Origin: Dysidea avara
Taxonomy: Eukaryota; Porifera; Demospongiae; Dictyoceratida; Dysideidae
NCBI RefSeq assembly: GCF_963678975.1
Contig: NC_089285.1
Coordinates: 4,264,694 to 4,328,693, forward strand
DNA length: 64,000 bases
Direction: 5' to 3'
The position numbers and the translations under genes were made by a program. The notes below the pieces were generated by a model. That model was not told the DNA's origin. It ran no database searches and saw only the letters and a list, made by a program, of their open reading frames with translations. Below, piece by piece: positions 40,901-52,457 of the stretch. Each line of letters begins with the position of its first letter. Within the stretch, counting starts at the first letter, position 1.

Positions 40901-42495
40901 AGGTATGAGGTCACTGCTGAACTGTTCACATTGTTGTCTGATCTGTGATGCTACTGGAGCCATAAACTGTGATGCTGGTAACTCCAGGTCATCGCATAAC
41001 TGCTCAGCAAACTGCTCTGGTGTCACCAGTACTTCTGTAGGAAATTGAATCAACGTAAAGCCATTCACATATAGAAATTTAATTGAAGTAATCATAAATA
41101 ATTTTTTATTTATGTTACTAACTGTACGTACAAGTGACTGTTCAATTAGAGTATTTTGTCACACAAACAGCCTCCAGCGCTAAATAGATGATTCACACTG
41201 CAAAAGATGCCGCACTCAGCTACCTCTAGTATAATCCTTGATTTAAAAAAATGGAAATGTGGGCAGGATGAGAAACTAACAATTACCCTCATTTTAAGCT
41301 AGGGTTATTCATTGATAATTTGAGCAAGCATAATTCCCAACTGGGTAACCATGGGATCACAGTACAGGAGATCAGAATGTTACACAAGTGTATGCTATAT
41401 TAGAGTATACAGGGTAACAGAGAATATCTGCATGTACCATTCTTGTTCCATGTAAAAGTGTCTCGTAACTTTTGTCCATCCATGTCAATATCTAATCTGA
41501 TGGGAACTAACACTTCTGGTAACACTGCTGCCTCATAATAAGAGTCTGGATCTTTGTCATTAAAACTATATCAATAAAAGGTGAACAATAGTGCTACTAT
41601 ATACAGTATTAATTTCTACACAAGTACACATGTAACCCATTTGTGTACTTATGGCATGTAAAGTTATACTTGAGCATATAAAAGCAAATTGGGACCTACT
41701 GGACATGGCCACAATAATGAGTTGGTCTTAGTAAACAGGTGACCACTAGATGAGCTTCACTTTTAAGTATTAACTCTATTTAATGATGCAGTTAAGCTGT
41801 AACACGTACAGTTAGCTACACATTAAGGCTTAACCTCAACAATCATTGATAGCTACAAGCTAGCAACACACCTCATACACTCACATGTTAGGAAATGTCT
41901 TTACTCTCTTTGGAGCTGCTCTTGTTCGTGGTAGAGGAGTAGCACATGGCACGGCATCAAGATGAAACGAACTGTTAGGTATCTGTGAAGTCCATGTATT
42001 TTTCTTTCTTGATGAACTGCCATAACCACCAAGAGTGTTGGACACAGTACGTTCCATCGGCGGGTGAGACACCACAGATACATGATCTGCACCAGCTGAC
42101 TGAACACGAAACCTGTCCTCTTCTCCTGCTAAAATCTCTTCAACTTCTGACGCTTTTATTATCTGAACATTAGTAGACAGGTTAGTGTACCCAACTCCCA
42201 TCTCCATCATCTGCTTCCTCTCTTCCTGAGATATGTTTCTCCTCCACATTGATGGGTACTTCTTGTACAGAGCCCCGCGGAACATCCTCAAATAATTGCC
42301 TACTTCAGACCCTATCATGTAATCTTCACCATCTTCTGTCAGCTTGAATGGTTTCGGCTTTGTGCCGTACGTCTTCATGGTCGTACACAAAGGCCTTTTC
42401 GGCACTGCTAAATCTAACAAATCCCGATCAGTCATTGTCGTGGATGGAGGATTGCGGGAAATCGACCTGTCACTTATTCGAAAAGTGTCACCCAA
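33891..42495 (-). CDS. SMARCB1: SMARCB1 / SNF5 / INI1, SWI/SNF (BAF) core subunit, 6 exons
   Basis: Joined exons 42495-41885, 41565-41438, 41034-40868, 36762-36572, 34150-34019 and 33930-33891 give 422 residues with consistent phases and GT-AG splice sites. The N-terminal winged-helix domain is clear ([41 protein letters not shown]). The SNF5 domain follows with Rpt1 ([19 protein letters not shown], about 215-300) and Rpt2 ([14 protein letters not shown] ... [20 protein letters not shown], about 303-366). The C-terminal basic helix ([20 protein letters not shown]) is the region that contacts the nucleosome acidic patch in known BAF complexes. Human SMARCB1 is 385 residues; the extra length is mainly a 39-residue N-terminal extension. 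The start could instead be the ATG at 42435 or at 42378, the last matching the human start. Introns 3 (4.1 kb) and 4 (2.4 kb) lie partly or wholly in the duplicated block. Confidence 0.95.
34427..35494. mobile_element. Composite insertion with nested inverted repeats
   Basis: Absent from the equivalent place in block B (19,453-19,465). It is flanked by TAAT at 34,423-34,426 and 35,495-35,498, a likely 4-bp target duplication. Inside are GTACCACTC ... GAGTGGTAC at 34,427 and 35,371, a repeated CACCTAATAGGTGGA motif in inverted orientation (about 34,665 and 35,350), and a foldback of about 115 bp at 35,376-35,491 containing 'gtgcgtttat' arms. There is also an array of 'tgcattataa(g/c)ttataa' and 'gactgcggtttt'-type repeats at 34,490-34,620. 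No transposase frame is seen. It inserted after the duplication, in SMARCB1 intron 4. Confidence 0.7.
35580..35965. mobile_element. MITE with TAGTGCTGAGCA termini, copy 2
   Basis: Duplicate of the element at 19,547-19,855. It has gained an internal array of short repeats (about 35,608-35,702) built from 'agtcaaaccatggtcatcca'-like units that the other copy lacks. Confidence 0.7.
37119..37182. repeat. (AC)n microsatellite, expanded in block B2
   Basis: About 32 AC units. The equivalent position in block B (about 21,033-21,048) has only about seven. Confidence 0.9.
37228..37460 (-). mobile_element. tRNA-derived SINE, family B
   Basis: On the minus strand the head carries a B-box-like 'gcagttcgaatcttgg' (about 37,408-37,423), and the body and tail match 23,262-23,385. 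It is absent from the same place in block B (near 21,095), so it inserted after the duplication, or the head was lost there. Confidence 0.6.
37468..37810 (+). mobile_element. tRNA-derived SINE, family A (duplicate)
   Basis: Equivalent of the element at 21,100-21,445, starting at 'tggttagagcac' and running into the GT microsatellite. Confidence 0.6.
37826..37899. repeat. (GT)n microsatellite, expanded in block B2
   Basis: About 37 GT units, against a short interrupted tract at about 21,450 in block B. Confidence 0.9.
39660..40340. repeat. Block X' (SMARCB1 intron 3)
   Basis: Inverted partner of 24,470-25,130. Its right end, near 'aacaaacagaaacagcc', marks the right breakpoint of the duplicated unit, 0.5 kb from SMARCB1 exon 3. 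The breakpoint is intronic, so the complete gene was not interrupted. Confidence 0.85.
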
Positions 42496-42549
42496 AATTC
42501 AATTCGTTAAGTTCGAAAATTTAAATTGTGGGTTGAAGTTCTTTTTATT
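42496..42549. promoter_or_regulatory. Shared divergent promoter of SMARCB1 and TCHP
   Basis: Only 54 bases separate the outermost SMARCB1 ATG (42495, minus) from the TCHP ATG (42550, plus). There is no TATA box in a conventional position. Either both transcripts start within or across each other's 5' ends, or SMARCB1 uses one of its downstream ATGs (42435 or 42378). Confidence 0.6.
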
Positions 42550-45500
42550 ATGGCGTTTCCATCGTTACCGTCCTACTCGGCCAGAAACCCCATCACAAGA
42601 GAAAGATTGATTGTTCAGCGAAGGGCACATGACGCGGACCGCATTGAAAAATGGACAGAACACTCGCGCTACTTCACTACCGCTGACAACCGTTCTAACA
42701 AAGAGAATGAGTGGTCATCACAAAAATCCTTTCAAAACAGGTAAAACAGTTAGCATAAGAAACCCAGTGATTATCAAAGATTAGTGTGCACCAGTAGTCC
42801 TTACAAATCTTGAAAGGAAAGCTTTATTAGTGACTGTGGGACTCTAATAATGGCGGGAATAGTGGGCCAAATAAGGCCAGGCAAACTTGATTACTTGTTT
42901 CTCATCCACAAAAGTTCGGATTTCCATGCTGGTGGGAGGCTATTTTCATTATTCATTATTAAAGAAAATACTCCAAAAACATGCTGTTTGCTACTATAAT
43001 GTACCTATCAATGTAATGCCTGACTACCACAGATATGGGCTGAGGGTGGAAAGGTCGGGGATGATGGGGGGGAAATGATCACTAAATTTCCTCGACATAG
43101 TGGGAATTTGTCTTCACTATAGAAATTCACTCAGGCTGCAAAAGTGTGTGCTTTCAGTTTAGGAAAGACTGTCTCGGGTGCTAACTAATACGTTCATACT
43201 TACTCTGGCAGCGCCTGTCCCTTCACAAAAGTAAGTTTTTGTGAAGGGGCGGGCACCGCCAGACTAGTTCATACTTGAATTAACTCATCACTAGACCAAC
43301 TCCACACACTGTACAGATCCCCTCCTAGCCCCAGTATTCCCAGGTTTGCAAGTCGAGACTTGGTCGGGGTTTGCATCGCCAGTACTTCCCTAGTAGGTGG
43401 GGAATTGTAATTTTCAGTGATGCAAATCCCCGCCTTCCCCCATCTCAGCCCATATCTGTGGTAGTTGGGGATTATATTGATAGGTGCATAAAGGTTAGCT
43501 AAAGGTTTTAAAGAACTAGTACTTACGTTTTACCACCATATCTGAGGTGTAGCTAAGTTACATTTTCTGTGCTGTAAAATGATAGTTAGCATCAAAATAA
43601 GTGTGCACGTGGTTGATAACAGCAATACTGAAATTAGAGACGGTGGGGTAAAAAGGGATGCGGGTGGTGATGAGAAACAATTAATCAAGTTTGCCTGGCC
43701 TATAGTATGTTCACGTTGAGCTGAATCCTCAAAAACATTTAATAACTCATGGATGCGATTACACATAATCTTGAAATTTGGCTCATTTGTAGTACTGCTT
43801 GACCCGCTAAAATATTTCAAAATCTTTTTGTTCAAATGTTTGACATAATATTTACGGCCAATCAAAATTTTCACAATACATTTCCTATGGGGAAGCCATA
43901 TAAGTACAGTGTCCATTACAGCCCTTTTCCGAACTTGTAATGGAGCCAAACCGTTTGTGTCTGTTATTGACACCTTTGAAAAAAATCCACTTTTAATTTT
44001 TAGCTGTTTTTCAGGATTCAGCTCAACGTGAACATACTATAATTTGGCAACTTTTGTAGCACAGTTGGCTTTGCTTTGTAGTATGACTGCATATCAGAAG
44101 GATACCCAGCGAGAACAGAGGATGGAGAGGCTAAAAGAACGCAGAGAAATGTTGTACCACCAACTACAAGCAGAAAGGGACCAACTAGAGGTACGTTTTA
44201 GTTTGGCACGAGTTCTGTAAATGCACATATTGGTTGTAGGAGGAACTGAAGGAGCTGACACTTGGTAATCAGATGTCTCACATGAAGCAAAGGTGATGTA
44301 GTAAGTACATCAGTGTACAGTGAATTATGTGTGTGGTGTAGGGCTGAGGAGCTAAAGTCTCATCGAGAAGATGAGAGAAAAGAGGTGAAGATTATGCATT
44401 ATGTGTGGTGCAACGCATATACCGAGAAGCTGTTGGTTTTAGTTACAATAAAAATTGCACACACATGCACACACAATATTTACCTCCTTAAAGTTTCAGT
44501 TATGGAAGTTATGAACTCAAAAATTTCTTCACATGAGCATTGGTGTTTGTATTCATCAAACACATAGGTAGCATTCTGCAAAACTACCTGTAAATCATGT
44601 AGATATTTCTGCATCTACCTACTGTGAAATTCCATACATGTGTATCTTTAGGTTGCTCATCAAAAATTGAAGGAACACTTCAGAGCTAATTGTCCTGAGA
44701 TAAGACAGGTACAATGTAACAATGATATGCAAGTACTTCACTGCCACAATGTTGTTGACGTAGCTGGAGTCCCAGCAACATGAGAGAGCAGTACACAAGG
44801 CTTGGGAAGAGCAGAAACAAGAGAGAGAGGAAGTATGTAATCCACCGACTGTTCTATTAGAGTGTTTTAGTGATCTGTTTACAGGAAATTGCTACAGCTA
44901 GAAGAGAGAAGGAGAGGTGAATGTCTATCAAAGTTGGTCTACATGTCTCATTCACTCTGTAATGACTACAGGTATGAGAGGCAGTTAGACTATGAGAGAC
45001 GAGCAGCCATGAGAATAGAAGAAGAAAGACAACGGAAGAAGAAACTGTGAGTCGGTTCAACTATGTTTGATTAAAAGCAAATGTTGAACTATTGTAATAG
45101 TGATGTACATGTAATGTATATTACCAATTATTAAGTTAAGATGATTTTTACCTGTAGCGCCTGTGCATATCCTGTTGTGACTTGACGTGTTATGTATAGG
45201 AAAAGGGACACTAAATGATCATATTATATTTACAGTATGTATTGAGAAGTGCACATGTGTTCTATGAAATATGCAATAATTATTATAGTAATACTGTTAT
45301 TACAATGTTGTGTGCACTCGTGTTCTCCAGTGAGGAGCAGAGAAATGCTGAGATGTTGCAGTCACAGATGGCAGAGGTCAGGAGGAGGGAAGAAGAGGCC
45401 GCCATGTTGGAACAGCAACAGCATGCACTGCTACAACAGCAATGGGAACTGGATGAAGCTGTAAGTATGAGGTGTAATATCATGACCTAATAAAGATGTT

Positions 45501-48318
45501 CTTCATGACCTAATTAATAATACCACTTCATTACAGTGACTGGTCCCAAACATAACTAACGTGTACTTCATGACCTCATTTATAAGACCACCTCATTGTA
45601 GTGACCATAGCTAAGGTGCCTCATTTTTAAGACCACCTTATTATAGTAACCATGTCGATGCAAAGCCATGATTTCTACAATGTATATCTAACACTAAAAC
45701 ATCTAAATAACTTTAGCACTGAATAATATGCAATGGTGTTGATGATATGTGCGTATGTGTCAGGGCCCTCATGATTAATCAGTGAAAAATTTAATTGATT
45801 AATCATATATGCACGTCATCAATATAAACTCTAAATAGTGAAGGAAACAATTTTCAGTAGTATGAGAATGAAGCATTACCATCACTAATTGGGTTGGATC
45901 ACCATTTATTAACCAGATCTTGAGCTCTTAACCACGTGCAGCTTGTAAGTGTTGACAATACACTGAATGATATATAGTTAGTGTTGCCAGCTAGACTACT
46001 ATAGTATGTTCACGTTAGCTGAATCCTGAAAAACTGCTAAAAATAAAAAGTGGATGTTTTCTCAACAGATTTAACGTTTCAGCCAACCAGATGATTATTG
46101 GTAACAGCAAAGGTGTCAACAACAGACACGTACTGTTTGGCTCCATTACAAGTTCGGGAAAGGGCTGTAATGGACACTGTACTTGTATGGCTTCTCCATA
46201 GGAAATGTATTGTGAAAATATTGATTGGCTGTAATATTATGTCAAACATTTGAACAAAAAGATTTTGAAATATTTTTAGTGGGTCAAGCAGTACTACAAA
46301 TGAGCCAAATTTCAAGATCGTGTGTAATTGCATCCATGAGTTATTAAATGTTTTTGAGGATTCAGCTCAATGTGAACATACTATAATTGTGATCTAGCTA
46401 CTTATCAACTGCTGCACTCTCCTTTTGTAATTACCCGCCACTATAACATCATACTATAGGGATGGGAAATTATTCGTTATCATGATAATCATGATTATTT
46501 TATTGGCAATAATTGACATCGTCTTATTTTCATCAACTAGTGATAATCAAAATTGGCAATTATCGTGTAATAATCGTGATAATTGAGGAACTTTTAAAAG
46601 AATAATCATTCAAGTACCGTACGCAAGGAAATTTTGACATCAAAAAAATTTGATGAATCGGTTTAATTCGTCAAATTTAAATCCATCAAATGTTTATAAG
46701 CGCCTTTAATAGTACAGGTTTTGTCTACAATTTCTTGATTTTCGTCAACATTTTATTCGTCAAATCTGCTGAAGTGTGAATTTGTCAAATTTTTCATACG
46801 TCTAAATTTCCTTGCGTATGGTATTTTAGTGTTATTTTTGTTGCAGTGTAATAGCCATGATAATGGCTCATGACAATAATCATATCAATACCGCCCATCT
46901 AGGTGATGTGTAACTACCACTACCACTACCACATATTATACTGTATACAGAATTGATCAAGTGTAGCTGATGGTGTATGCTACATACTTATATAGATTAA
47001 TCTTGATTTAGTAATTGATGACTAATCAATTAATGAATCAATCGAAACTGAGAGCCCTAGTATGTGTCAGGGCTTATTTTAAGGGGCTCACCCCCTTCCC
47101 CCCCCTTCCCCTTCAAAATCCAGCCTCTTATTTTCTCAACAGTCCACCATTTGGCTAAAAATCACTTCCACTTGTGATGATTGTTTTTAAAATACCTCAC
47201 AACTGCTATTTTCTTTTTTACACTCTCCAAATCTGATCTTTTAAAAGCTGTTTCATTTTTTTTTCTGCCCTCAGACTCTCCTAGCTTCAGTATGCTGAGT
47301 ACGATTTGCACATTGGTGAGAACACCTCAACTGCCCAACCAAACTGGATTACTAAATTCTACAAAGAATTCATTTATTCTTGCTACCCTGTAATTTATCT
47401 CTCCTCTACTAGCACTTTACCAACCACACATGCCCCCTCCTGACTGTATTTCTAAAATAAATACCGTGCGTATGTGTGACTGTGTGTATGTGTGACCGTG
47501 TGTATGTGCGTCTATATGTGCATACTATTGTGTGTATGATAATAGGAGCAAGAGAGGAAGAGACTCGAAGATGTTAGGAATAAACAGAGTTTTGGGTGAG
47601 TAGTGGGGAAACCATTCACCATTTAATAAGAGTGTCTGCTGTTTTGATGTGTAGACGTATACTGAAGAAACAGATCAAAGCTCAAATGAGAAGAAAGTCC
47701 AAACAAATACAAGATGAATTGGTACATATATAAATATATGAGTCTCTATTGGTCTATCTGTGTTGTTCCATCTTTTACAGGAGTTGGACTTGAAGATCCT
47801 AGAGCAGCTAGCTGCCCAGGAGAAGGATGAAGTGATATTACAAACTTCCAGGAGAGAAAAGGCCAAGGCTGATGCTGAATGGATGAAGCAGGTGATAGTT
47901 TCTTTATGATGTACATACGTATGTGCTCACATTTAATGCAACACATGTGGTCACATGCATGAACACCTGTTCTACATACAATACACAGTACCTTCATGTA
48001 CACAACTCTCATAGCATACATTTTAGTATGGTGTGTGAGAGTTGTGTATACTATTACACATGGTACAACTCGTGGCACATGGTATACTCTGTGTACCATT
48101 TTAGTGGTGGTACCATACAGTACCAGAACTGATCCTCTACTACTGCAGGTTGTAGCTGACCAGCTGAAGTTGGAGAAGCAGAGAGAAGCAGAGCTGGACT
48201 TGCTCTACCAAGAAGAGGCTGCTAAGATCTGGGAGAAGAGGGAAGCTGAGTGGGAGAGAGAACGCAGGGCACGGGAACGTCTAATGCAAGAGGTTAATTA
48301 GAATTCAAACACTAGCTC

Positions 48319-48350
<32 letters not shown>

Positions 48351-50303
48351 CGTGTGTGTGTGTGTGTGTTGTGCTGTATATAATACATGTGTGCATTGGG
48401 CGTATATGTGTAGTGTTACCCTCATGTATACAAGTGTGTGGTCCTTCAAACTCACCCACACTGTGCAGGTGATGGTAGAGAGACAACAACAGATAGAGGA
48501 GAACATGATGGCAGTTAAACAGAAACAGGTACAGTAGCTATACATGCCAGTCAGTGTTGCACGTACGTATCTTGCCATGGTCACACAATAGAAGGATACC
48601 TATAGTGTAGCTACCCCTTAGATAGACTAGTGCACATTGACCACACAATACCCTTTTGTATAGATAAAGTGTGCATTTTTCTTCCAACAAAGCTAGTACC
48701 AACTACTCCATTTAAAGTGAGCCTTCACTTACTTCTTTGAGTCAACTGCCCCATCATTGAGATCATATCAAGGAAGTTCACTATCATTGGGCCATATTGA
48801 TATTTTGGTCCTTATGGTAGTGCTGAGCAATATACCGAGTACATTTTAGTCAAACTGTGGTATCTGTTCTTGATACTGTACAATTTCTTAACACCGCAAT
48901 ACCATGCTTTAAAAAAAACCAAAAAAACCAGTCTTTCTGATCTTCACTATTTGAATGTAAAGTGTACATATGAAGGGATATTGACTGGTATACAATAATG
49001 TACTGCAATCAGCTTGCCAATACAATTTTGTCTTAAGTAAAATGTTTAGAAACTGTACTTCTGTATCTGTATCTGGTAGTAGAGGTATATGGCATCTAAC
49101 TAAGGCATACCAGTAATGTAGTCATACCGAAATATCAAGTAACAATATTGTACCATATATGAAATATTAAACTACTCAGCACTACCTTAAGGTGGTCCAA
49201 TTGATGAGGGATCACTGTACTTATTTTGTGATGACAAGGTCTGATTCATTTGTATGCACTCACTGATCATAGCAAGAGTCTATTGAGAGGAGAGAGGAGT
49301 TGCTGAGAGAACTGGAGGTGGCTGACCAGATGACCAGAAGGGAGTCAAAAGAAGTTGAGGCAAAGAAGAAATCACGAGCTAAGGAACTGCAATCTCAAGT
49401 ATGAAGCATGTGTACACATCATCAGTATGCATAATTATCCCATGCACCACCATATGTACGTACGTGTGTATGTGACCTTCTTTGCAAAAAGCAGTCGTAT
49501 AGCCAAGTTGTTAGGTTGATTACATTAGGAGTAATTATTGGTCAAACTTGGAACTTTGGAAAAGCCATCAGACAGGTTTTTTTGTGGAGCCGGTCACATA
49601 TGGTATATGCTTCAGGAACTCAATGGTGACCTACCACCAAACAATACGTATTGCAAGCTATTGCAACCTTTCAGTACAGCATGATATAGTCAGGAAATTT
49701 ATAATCATATTCTACTGTAATCACACCTTGTCAGCAGTTATTCTAACCTCAAGTTTCTTGGCCATTTTATTATTATGCATGTCCCAAGTCCTCATATTGT
49801 TCTGCATCATGTTCCACTATATTACACATCTAGGTTGATGAGCGCAGGAGACAGGCAGAGTTGGCTAGACAACAATATGAAGACATGATGGAGGAACAGA
49901 GGTATGTAACCATGTGGATAATTGGTCAGTATTTGCTGATTTTTATTTGTCTTTCTGGATCAAGAAATGTATTTATGAATGAATGCATGATGCATGTTGA
50001 GATATTAAATATTTTAAAAATGTGCCCAAGTTGTATTCCCTTTTAATAACCTTGCAAAGGTATTGCAGATACCAAACTGAGGTTAGGCCTGTCCATTCAT
50101 GCATTGTGTGCCTGTGTGTGCATGCCTCACCTGCCAACCACACCACAGGAGAGCTGAAGGAGAGTATGGTATGATATTGGAAGAGGAGCAACGTCAGATC
50201 ACCAGTAGAGGCTACCAGCCTAAAGTGAGCAGCACATGATGTGTGCATGTATACTACATGTCTGATGTAGGCTTTTGGAAGGCGCAAAGTTGCATGGACT
50301 TGA
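42550..50303 (+). CDS. TCHP: Trichoplein keratin filament-binding protein, 18 exons
   Basis: Exons: 42550-42740, 44082-44190, 44240-44292, 44342-44384, 44652-44708, 44764-44832, 44885-44916, 44972-45046, 45331-45460, 47546-47595, 47655-47721, 47781-47891, 48149-48292, 48469-48528, 49273-49398, 49834-49901, 50149-50224 and 50271-50303. Together they give 497 residues in consistent phase, against about 498 in human. The N-terminus [13 protein letters not shown] and the motif SRYF match vertebrate TCHP. The body is one long charged coiled coil rich in E/R/Q. The block [19 protein letters not shown] (exon 13) and the C-terminal [15 protein letters not shown] are near-diagnostic. Known roles of TCHP are keratin filament binding at desmosomes and Aurora A activation at the centrosome to suppress ciliation. 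In a sponge-like animal without keratins, the centrosomal role is the more likely one (inference). Introns 1, 9 and 14 hold transposons. Confidence 0.95.
42875..43700. mobile_element. Harbinger-like MITE in TCHP intron 1
   Basis: Terminal inverted repeats start GGCCAGGCAAACTTGATTA (42,875) and end with the complement at 43,700, sharing TTTCTCATCC with the element at 53,185. The left flank is TAA (42,872-42,874). On the right, once the later Tc1-type MITE (43,703-44,039 plus one TA) is taken out, the flank is also TAA. A 3-bp TWA target duplication is typical of PIF/Harbinger elements. Internal inverted repeats around 'accacagatatgggctga' occur at 43,028 and 43,440. Confidence 0.7.
43703..44039. 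mobile_element. Tc1/mariner-type MITE, copy 1
   Basis: Termini TAGTATGTTCACGTTGAGC ... GCTCAACGTGAACATACTA, flanked by TA on both sides (43,701-43,702 and 44,040-44,041), as expected for Tc1/mariner integration. It sits at the right border of the Harbinger-like element, having inserted into its TAA target duplication. No transposase frame. Confidence 0.75.
46002..46383. mobile_element. Tc1/mariner-type MITE, copy 2 (inverted)
   Basis: Same termini and interior as 43,703-44,039 but in opposite orientation, in TCHP intron 9, flanked by TA at 46,000-46,001 and 46,384-46,385. Confidence 0.75.
46615..46823. mobile_element. Short MITE with 20-bp inverted ends
   Basis: TACCGTACGCAAGGAAATTT at the left and its complement with one mismatch at the right, 209 bp overall, in TCHP intron 9. 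The interior has repeated 'tcgtcaaat'-type motifs and no coding capacity. Confidence 0.65.
48319..48370. repeat. (GT)n microsatellite in TCHP intron 13
   Basis: Interrupted GT repeat starting 27 bases after the exon 13 donor, which is itself the weak site 'gttaat'. Confidence 0.85.
48818..49184. mobile_element. MITE with TAGTGCTGAGCA termini, copy 3
   Basis: Independent insertion of the family seen at 19,547 and 35,580, in TCHP intron 14. Left end TAGTGCTGAGCA, right end (complement) nearly the same. Confidence 0.7.
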
Positions 50304-50873
50304 CAGAATATGAAAATTGCCCACATGATCCATTTGAATATACATCACTTATGTATCGTACTTGACATACCAACATGTACTGTATTTTATTTACTTCTGT
50401 ATGTGAATTTGTATTGTCATTGAATAACTGTATAATGTGTTGTTCAGTTTTTGACAAATCTGATGAACTGTTTAAATGTAGTAGCTGTCTGTTTAGTTTG
50501 TCAGTCTCAAAAGTGAGGTAATGTACCTAACAAGGGAGTCATAAAATACAACACAAGAGACCTAGCTGGCTACTTAAGTGAAGTCTCGCTAGCCTTGATG
50601 TGCGTCTCCACCTGCACATCTAGAACAGCTAATACACCCAACCCCCCTGCAAACTCAACAGTATTATATAAATAACATATTTGAAAAGAACAACATGTAC
50701 TGATAATAATTGTTACAGTATAATATGGCAAAGACAATTTAGCAAAAAGGCACAATACACACAACTCAACAGCTTATATCTACTATTAAATTGATAATAA
50801 TAAAATGTTTGATGCTGTGAAATATTCTTGCGATAATAATGTCTTCTACTAACACACACACGGTGTGGCCATG

Positions 50874-52263
50874 CTAAGCTGTGGTGGCTCTGTCAGTGGG
50901 TTTCATTACATCTGGCAAGTCTGGTGGAATGGAGTAGGGAGTGATACTGAGGTTCTCATAATCTGTGTCATCTGAGGAAGTATGACATTTGTAAACATTG
51001 GATAGGTGAAGAAAAGTTGACATAAGATTTTATGGAACTTTTGATGAACACCTCTCTCAATATCTGACAAGAAGAAATTACTAATTTTTACGTCTTTACT
51101 GTCTTCATGCAATTTCAAAATTTAATTTTTTAGCTCTGCATGTGTGTAGCATGCAAGGGTTGCATTTTGACCAAGATAATATCACAATCTAAACACATTC
51201 ACAAAATTATCTACACTGGTATTAACATTATTTTGATATGTCGTTTAGAACACTGTCAGTGGACAAGACCCAATACCGCTGTAGATGCTTGTTATAGTTT
51301 AAACAAACACAAAAAATAATGCGTGCACTCTTCCATTGAATGCATGCCACTACATGAGCACACACACACACTACAGCAAGGCCATATCTGCTATACCTGA
51401 CACCACAAAATGTGACCTCTGGGTATTTCACACTTTACTACATTGTCAGTGCACCAAGAATGTTCAGTTGCACAAAGCAAAACATACCCCAACAGAAGCT
51501 AACAGGTTAGACAATCTATTTGCTATTAATGTTTCTGCTAACATAAGGACAGCTTTACAGTACACAGGGTTCAGTCATCATACAATGTAGCGTGGGACTA
51601 GCTGGACATTCTCATCTCATATGAAACAGAATTATAAATCTGCTATGCTAATGGGTTCTTAAATTCTCTGGCATAAAATCCTACAGTATCAAAATGCTGC
51701 ATAAAAATTTATTACAGTGAAACCATTTCAGCATCTTAAAACTAGCACATTTAGCAATCACTTCATTATCAAGTCAGAGATGAATTGAACAACCAGACAG
51801 CCTCCAGTGCTGAAATGGATAAAGGATCTATGAATGGATATATATATATATACATATATATACATATATATATATATACACAAACAGGGTGACTAATAAT
51901 AATAGATGCCTCGATAATCAAAGTTACTCAGAAAAATACCCCTCTTAACTTACTAATTTTAAACACCAGGCCAATTTCAGCGGGTTCTTGAGCCTTAGCG
52001 TTCTGCGAGGTGAAGCCGCAGTCACCCAGCGTCTTGTCGTCCTCAAGCACTTCTTTAGTATCTATCTTCATCAGCCGTTGTTCCTCCACTGGCTTGCCAC
52101 AAATCCCGTCAATCATTCGCTTCAACTCTATCACTTTCGTGTCCTCCCTAGCGTCTAAGTATAAGGTCATCCTTTCCTTACGAACTGAGAAGAACAAATC
52201 CTAGAGAACGACCAATAGCGATAAGTCTCCGTTATAAACGACAGTACTATATTCGCTTACCAT
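50874..52263 (-). CDS. ELOB: Elongin B, ubiquitin-like subunit of elongin and CRL2/CRL5 ligases, 3 exons
   Basis: Exons 52263-52261, 52200-51954 and 50971-50874 join in frame to 115 residues (human ELOB is 118). The first coding exon holds only the ATG; the donor gtaagc follows it directly and the product starts MDLFFSVRKERMTLYLDA. The ubiquitin-like fold is clear (VIELKRMIDGICGKPVEEQR, KTLGDCGFTSQNAKAQEPA). The C-terminal tail PPDLPDVMKP, which contacts Cullin or SOCS-box partners in known complexes, is conserved. With Elongin C it acts as an adaptor for VHL/SOCS-box proteins, and in the elongin transcription factor. It is tail-to-tail with TCHP (570 bp apart) and head-to-head with the RRM gene. 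Confidence 0.95.
51838..51882. repeat. (TA)n-rich simple repeat in ELOB intron 2
   Basis: Interrupted TATATA/TACATA tract. Confidence 0.85.
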
Positions 52264-52457
52264 TTTGGCTCCTACACTGGGCTTTAATTAGATATAAGCT
52301 AAATTATTTCTTTACGTGCTTCAGTGCCTTAGGAGTGGGCGTGGTCAAGTCACGAGAGTGCTAAAGAATCCCGGACGATCCCGAACAATGACGTCTTTAT
52401 TTACACGCTATTTAGTAAACGCGGAGTGAAGTTTCGCTTTGTATCTCGAGAGGAAGA
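52264..52457. promoter_or_regulatory. Shared divergent promoter of ELOB and the RRM gene
   Basis: 194 bp between opposing ATGs. It contains a KLF/Sp-like GTGGGCGTGG at 52,335-52,344 and a CRE-like TGACGTC at 52,389-52,395. No TATA box is well placed for either gene. Confidence 0.55.

Noticed and set aside
42344-42610. Plus-strand frame across the SMARCB1/TCHP promoter
   Set aside because: Antisense shadow of SMARCB1 exon 1 and out of frame with TCHP.
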